From Candidatus Coatesiibacteriota bacterium (GTDB lineage Bacteria > B130-G9): 10,803 nucleotides of DNA. The position numbers and the translations under genes were made by a program. The notes below the pieces were generated by a model. It made no database searches. It was given only the letters and a program-made list of their open reading frames with translations, and was not told the origin of the DNA. Below are positions 6,824-10,803 of the stretch, piece after piece (the first letter of the stretch is position 1; each line of letters starts with the position of its first letter). Location of the stretch: positions 1-10,803 of the forward strand of contig JAFGIT010000206.1 in NCBI GenBank assembly GCA_016929465.1, written 5' to 3'.

Positions 6824-6833
6824 CTTTATAAAG
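6824..6833 (-). promoter_or_regulatory. Promoter-like site of the NeuB gene (CTTTATAAAG)
   Basis: A palindromic CTTTATAAAG lies about 31 bases upstream of the NeuB start. It would serve as an archaeal TATA box giving a very short leader, or as a bacterial -10 (TATAAA). The -35 at 17 bases is poor (TTCGAT). Confidence 0.45.
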
Positions 6834-6862
6834 AGGCTGGCCAATAAATCGAATTCATGTCG

Positions 6863-6926
6863 TGTAGGGGCGGGGCTTGTCTCCGCCCGCCTATATATCA
6901 GGGCAGACACAAGGCCTGCCGCTACA
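6863..6926. repeat. 64-bp element with 26-bp imperfect terminal inverted repeats (REP/MITE-like)
   Basis: The left arm (6863-6888) begins TGTAGGGGCGGGGCTTGTC. The right arm (6901-6926), read on the other strand, begins TGTAGCGGCAGGCCTTGTG. The arms agree at 21 of 26 positions and are separated by a 12-base AT-rich centre (6889-6900). Each arm also folds on itself (for example GGGCGG/CCGCCC at 6869-6888), so the whole can form a cruciform or paired hairpins. No coding capacity and no clear target-site duplication. From memory, TGTAGGGGC-type palindromic repeats are scattered in several environmental genomes; this was not checked. Confidence 0.75.
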
Positions 6927-7020
6927 TACAGTATGTGTTGCGTCCGTTATGTCAATCGACCTCATCGCAGTATCGCTCATCAGATGGCCACTGGAATGAA
7001 CGGGACAATCCAGAGTGATT

Positions 7021-10000
7021 CTAATCTGCTTTCTCCGCGTGGCGATTTCCGTACTTTCCTTCCTTGAAGGATATTCTGCCTATCGCAGTATATATAGCCG
7101 GAATTACAAAAAGAGTGAGTAGCGTCGCAAACGTCAGGCCGAAACCTATTGCGATGCCCATCGGCGCGCGCAGTTCGGCACCCTCGCTCGTCGAGAAAGA
7201 GAGCGGCAGAATGCCCAGGACGGTCGTCATAGTGGTAATCAGAATGGGCCTTAACCTGGCACCAGCGCCGTCGATGACCGCGTCTCTCGGGTCCTCTCCC
7301 CTTCTTCTGAGCTGGTTGATGTAATCGATCATCACGATCGCGTCGTTGACGACAATCCCTAGCAGGATTATCGTCCCCATTATCGTGGGCACCGAGAGCG
7401 TCGTATTCGTGACCAATAGGCCGACGACCACTCCGACTATTCCGAGCGGGATCGTGAACATAACGATAAAGGGCTGCACCAGAGATTCGAATTGCGCGGC
7501 CATCACCATGAAAATTAGCAGGACGGCGATGACGAGCGCTGCGAGAAGCACTTCGAATGCATCGACCATCTGCTGATACGAGCCACCGAATTCGATGTAA
7601 TAGCCGCTGGGCAATCTAAGGCTAGCCAGGCGCGTCTTGATCTCGGAGACTATGCTGCCCACATCCCGTTCGAACGTGCTCGCCTGCAGAGTTATCTTGC
7701 GCTCCTTGTCCTCCCGCTCGATCTTGATTGGACCCGTCATCCTGCGGATTTTGGCGATTTGGCTCAATGGCACCGCGAAGCCGAGAGGTGAGGAGATGGG
7801 TATCTGGAGCATATCGTCCTCCGACACGCGATCGAGCTCCTTCAGCCTAAGGCGAATGTCGAACTCGTCTCCACCGACCCTGTAATTCGAGGCGATGACC
7901 CCAAGCATTGCATCTTTTACCGATTGGGCCACCTGATAGACGGTAAGCCCCAATTGGCTGGCCTTCCTTCTGTCGATCTCGAGCTGGATCTCCGGTTTGC
8001 CCTCCTGAAAAGTGCTCTTAAGGTCTCGCAGCCCCTGAACGTCCTCGCATTCGTCTCTGATGAACGCCACAATCTCCTTCAGTCGGTCGATGTCCTTGCC
8101 GAACACTTTTATTTCAATCGGCTTCTCGCCGCCCTGCGAACCAGTCATCAAGTCTCCCATGTCGAGGTGCTCGAACTCCGCGTCGGGGATCTTGGGCGCC
8201 TGGTCTCTGATCGCCTCCACGACCTCATCTGCGACCTTGGTCCGCTCAGCTTTGGGCAGCAGGGTGACCATTATCTCGGCCTCGTTCACATCGGCGGCTC
8301 CCCAGCCTGCGGCGACGTCGTACTTCGTCGATTCCGAAAGACCGATGAAGCTGCCAACTGTCTCGACTTCCGTCTGTTTGTGCATGACCTCTTCGATCTT
8401 CGATACCGCCGCACCCGTTCTATCGAGCGGCGTTCCCGGAGACATTCTGAGCATGAAAAGCGCCATCGGATTATCCATTTTGGGCATGAATTCAGCCCCA
8501 ACGAGAGCGATCGCCGATAGCGAGAGCACGAAAGCAATCGCGGATGATACGAGCACGAGCACTCTGTGCCTAAGCGACCACGCTAACATGCCCTTGTATT
8601 TCTCTATGAAATCCCTGAATTTGAAGCGGCCCTTATCCCCCTTCTTGCCTTTGAAGTTCTCTCTCTTGAGGATCAAGGACGAGAGCATTGGGACAATCGT
8701 AATGGCCACGAATAGCGACGCGAATAGCGCAATACATACGGTGAATCCGAGTGGCTTCGCGAGCTGTCCGGCAACGCCCTTCGCGAGCGCTATCGGGACA
8801 AATACAGCCACCGTCGTCAATGTTGAAGCGGTGATCGCGCTGCTGACCTCCGATGCTCCGAACTTGGCCGCTTCCCTGGGGCTTTCCCCGCCCTCGAGAC
8901 GCCTGAAGGTGTTCTCGATTACGACAATTGCGTTGTCAACGAGCATTCCGATACCAAGGCCGAGACCGCTCAAGGTCATTATGTTGAAAGTGTAGTTCGT
9001 CGCCTTCATGCCGATGAAAGTCGCGATGATCGAAAGGGGAATCGCGAGGCTGATGATAACCGTTGGCCGGACCGAGCGAAGGAAGACAAAAAGCATGAGG
9101 ATCGCGAGAACACCACCCTCCAGCAGGTTCATCGCGGTCGCGACGATCGCTGACTTGATGAATTGAGCCTGGTCCATCATTGGCTCGAAGACGATGTCCT
9201 GGGGAATTCTCTTTTTTACCTCTTCCAGCTTCTCTTTCACCCTATCGACCACGGCGACGGTATTGGCTCCGGCCTCTCTCAGTATCCCGACCAACACGCA
9301 ATCCTTCCCGTTGACTCGCGATATCGATCGGACCTCCTTGAAGGTGTCGCTGACTGTCGCGACATCCTTGAGATAGACCGGCTTGCCGTCAGGGGCCGCG
9401 ATCGCTATCTCTCCGATCTCCTCCACGCGGTCGAATTCGCCGAGGGTTCTTACGAGGTATTCCACGCCGTGTTCGGTTATGTGCCCTCCCGACAGGTTCA
9501 GGTTCTCAAGTGCGATGACCTGCCTTATCTGCTCGAACGAGAGGCCAAAGCTGTGCAGCTTCGCGCGATCGATGAATACGTTGATCTCCCGCTCCAGTCC
9601 TCCCATTGGATAGACCGCAGCGACACCCTCGAGCCGGTTCAGCGAGGCCTCGACATTATCACGGATGTAATCCCTCAATGCCCTGGTGTTTTCGAGACCG
9701 GTGACGGCATAGAAGATGACCGGCATGTCCTCGGTGTTGTATTTGAGAACTTTCGGGTCGTCCGCCTCGCGGGGTAGAACATCCGAGAGGTAGGAGAGTT
9801 TGTCGCGTATATCCTGAACCGCCACCCCGAGATTCGTCCCCCAGTCGAACTTCACGATGAGTGTGGATGACCCCTCCTGGGAGATCGAATAGACGGTGCT
9901 AACATTCTTCACCATCGCAACCGCCTCTTCGATGGGTCTCGTGATGTGCAGTTCGATCTCGGATGTGCCGACGCCCTCGTATGTGGTGATGACCGATATG

Positions 10001-10131
10001 AATGGGTATTCGAGTTCGGGAAGAAGGTCTAGTCCGAGGTCAAAGAAAGATATCGTGCCGAATAGGATCATTATGCAGATCACCATTGAGACGGCGATCT
10101 TTCGGCTGACCGATATGGCTGGCAGATTCAT
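7021..10131 (-). CDS. RND multidrug/hydrophobe efflux pump (AcrB/HAE1-type inner membrane transporter)
   Basis: A 1036-residue proton-driven exporter of the RND superfamily, full length for HAE1 members. It starts with TM1 (about 10-30), then the first porter domain with PELEYPFISVITTYEGV. Six transmembrane helices follow (about 335-500), then TM7 (about 522-545), a second porter domain to about 855, and the final helices to about 1020. The TM4 proton-relay motif is GMLVDNAIVVIENTFRR, with D399 kept and N400 where AcrB has a second Asp. The TM10 position of AcrB Lys940 is N929 (GIVVNDAIVMIDYIN). These N variants are common in non-AcrB branches. The ATG lies one base after the adaptor stop (TAG-C-ATG) with no clear Shine-Dalgarno, so translation is probably coupled. 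It would act as a trimer with the adaptor; substrate unknown, and no outer-membrane channel gene is in the window. Confidence 0.95.
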   Translation of the reverse strand: MNLPAISVSRKIAVSMVICIMILFGTISFFDLGLDLLPELEYPFISVITTYEGVGTSEIELHITRPIEEAVAMVKNVSTVYSISQEGSSTLIVKFDWGTNLGVAVQDIRDKLSYLSDVLPREADDPKVLKYNTEDMPVIFYAVTGLENTRALRDYIRDNVEASLNRLEGVAAVYPMGGLEREINVFIDRAKLHSFGLSFEQIRQVIALENLNLSGGHITEHGVEYLVRTLGEFDRVEEIGEIAIAAPDGKPVYLKDVATVSDTFKEVRSISRVNGKDCVLVGILREAGANTVAVVDRVKEKLEEVKKRIPQDIVFEPMMDQAQFIKSAIVATAMNLLEGGVLAILMLFVFLRSVRPTVIISLAIPLSIIATFIGMKATNYTFNIMTLSGLGLGIGMLVDNAIVVIENTFRRLEGGESPREAAKFGASEVSSAITASTLTTVAVFVPIALAKGVAGQLAKPLGFTVCIALFASLFVAITIVPMLSSLILKRENFKGKKGDKGRFKFRDFIEKYKGMLAWSLRHRVLVLVSSAIAFVLSLSAIALVGAEFMPKMDNPMALFMLRMSPGTPLDRTGAAVSKIEEVMHKQTEVETVGSFIGLSESTKYDVAAGWGAADVNEAEIMVTLLPKAERTKVADEVVEAIRDQAPKIPDAEFEHLDMGDLMTGSQGGEKPIEIKVFGKDIDRLKEIVAFIRDECEDVQGLRDLKSTFQEGKPEIQLEIDRRKASQLGLTVYQVAQSVKDAMLGVIASNYRVGGDEFDIRLRLKELDRVSEDDMLQIPISSPLGFAVPLSQIAKIRRMTGPIKIEREDKERKITLQASTFERDVGSIVSEIKTRLASLRLPSGYYIEFGGSYQQMVDAFEVLLAALVIAVLLIFMVMAAQFESLVQPFIVMFTIPLGIVGVVVGLLVTNTTLSVPTIMGTIILLGIVVNDAIVMIDYINQLRRRGEDPRDAVIDGAGARLRPILITTMTTVLGILPLSFSTSEGAELRAPMGIAIGFGLTFATLLTLFVIPAIYTAIGRISFKEGKYGNRHAEKAD

Positions 10132-10132
10132 G

Positions 10133-10803
10133 CTATGGATTCAGTTGGGCGGAATTTATGACTTCCACCGACATGCCATCTTCGAGGCTCTCCGTGCCCT
10201 CTACGACGACGACATCGCTGGGCTCCAGGCCCTCGGCTATCTCGACTTCATCTTCCCCTGCGAGGCCGAGATGCACCTTGCGGGCGCTCGCGGTGCCCGA
10301 ATTCACAATGAAGACAATTGGGCTGCCGTTGCGCTTCACGACGCATCTGATGGGCGCCGTCACGACGTCCTCCTTTCTGTCCGAAAGTATCTTGAGCCTC
10401 GCGAGAGCGCCGCACTTCAGGACACCATCAGGATTGGCCACCTGCGCCCTGATCGTAAGCGTCCGACTGATCGGATCGATCGTCTCAGCGACGTAGGTTA
10501 TATTGCCCGAGAAGGTTCGCCCCGGGATCCCGTCAACGGTCATCTTGACCTCCTGTGACTCCATGACCAGGGACTGAATCGTGTCAGGCAGGTTCGCCTC
10601 GACCTTGCAGATGGAGTCATCGACGATGTAGTAATATGGCAATGGTGATGCTGGATAGGCCAATTCGCCGACGTTTATGCTCCTCTTCGCCACCTGGCCT
10701 GCGATGAAAGTCTTCACGGTGCTCTGAGCCAGGTTGTAGTCCGCTACCTCGAGGGCATCGCGGGCGACGTTGACCGATGCCTCCGCGACGTGCACGGCGG
10801 CCC
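10133..10803 (-). CDS. RND periplasmic adaptor / membrane fusion protein (HlyD family), C-terminal part
   Basis: The last 223 or so residues of the adaptor that links an RND pump to the outside or to an outer-membrane channel. The frame is open to the window edge, so the N-terminus (signal/anchor and first half of the coiled coil) is missing. The GTG at 10795 encodes an internal valine. In order: the end of the alpha-helical hairpin (AEASVNVARDALEVADYNL), the second lipoyl half (FIAGQVAKRSINVGELAYP), and the beta-barrel (CKVEANLPDTIQSLV; GRTFSGNITYVAETIDP; RTLTIRAQVANPDG). The membrane-proximal domain comes last (VVTAPIRCVVKRNG; VEIAEGLEPSDVVVVEG). It is the first of the two pump genes on this strand, one base from the pump start. 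Confidence 0.92.
   Translation of the reverse strand, partial: AAVHVAEASVNVARDALEVADYNLAQSTVKTFIAGQVAKRSINVGELAYPASPLPYYYIVDDSICKVEANLPDTIQSLVMESQEVKMTVDGIPGRTFSGNITYVAETIDPISRTLTIRAQVANPDGVLKCGALARLKILSDRKEDVVTAPIRCVVKRNGSPIVFIVNSGTASARKVHLGLAGEDEVEIAEGLEPSDVVVVEGTESLEDGMSVEVINSAQLNP

Noticed and set aside
6791-6910. N-terminal extension of the NeuB protein from a start at 6910
   Set aside because: The extension would translate part of the inverted-repeat element and the promoter-like site. The family begins at about ATG 6790, just after an AGGAGG.
7924-7953. Possible CRISPR or tandem-repeat structure anywhere in the window
   Set aside because: No regularly spaced direct repeats were seen by eye. 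The only clear repeat structures are the inverted repeats listed.
7924-8995. Plus-strand open frames of 198 and 311 codons across the RND pump gene
   Set aside because: They are antisense to a full-length pump with intact motifs. The translations are low-complexity and serine/leucine-rich with no domain.
10158-10558. Plus-strand open frames over the adaptor gene
   Set aside because: They are antisense to a recognisable membrane fusion protein and show no domain of their own.

Overview
This is a gene-dense window of about 10.8 kb from a bacterium or archaeon with GC content in the mid-50s percent. The organism cannot be named from the sequence. Two-subunit glycine decarboxylase (GcvPA/GcvPB) occurs in many bacteria and in archaea. 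Strong Shine-Dalgarno sites (AGGAGG), short stop/start overlaps and an intrinsic-terminator hairpin are visible. Some upstream sites read as bacterial -35/-10 pairs (2147-2175, 4102-4130). The site before the NeuB gene (6824-6833) reads equally well as an archaeal TATA box. I leave the domain of life open.

Region 1 (1-2031, + strand): the 3' end of gcvPA, then a complete gcvPB. These are the two subunits of the PLP-dependent P-protein of the glycine cleavage system. The genes overlap by four bases (TTGA), and a long GC-rich hairpin followed by a T-run closes the unit.

Region 2 (2032-5720, + strand): an accessory, defence-like island. A promoter candidate precedes three tightly packed genes: a stand-alone HsdR N-terminal-type nuclease with no helicase, a HEPN protein, and a minimal nucleotidyltransferase (MNT). 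The last two overlap by four bases. A 210-base leader follows, with a promoter candidate, three short inverted repeats and an 18-codon mini-ORF. It leads into an M.TaqI-like N6-adenine DNA methyltransferase with a C-terminal target-recognition domain. The nuclease gene is visibly AT-richer than gcvPB. Taken together, this could be a split restriction-modification unit (nuclease plus methylase/specificity protein) interleaved with a HEPN-MNT toxin-antitoxin pair. That joint role is inference.

Region 3 (5721-10803, - strand, converging on region 2): an operon encoding a periplasmic-adaptor (membrane fusion) protein, cut by the window edge, and a complete RND efflux pump, one base apart. A 64-bp element with 26-bp imperfect terminal inverted repeats lies next. 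After it, with its own promoter-like site and Shine-Dalgarno, comes a NeuB-family (sialic/legionaminic-type acid synthase) gene.

No stretch longer than about 300 bases lacks a gene. I saw no tRNA, rRNA, CRISPR array, transposase or integrase gene.
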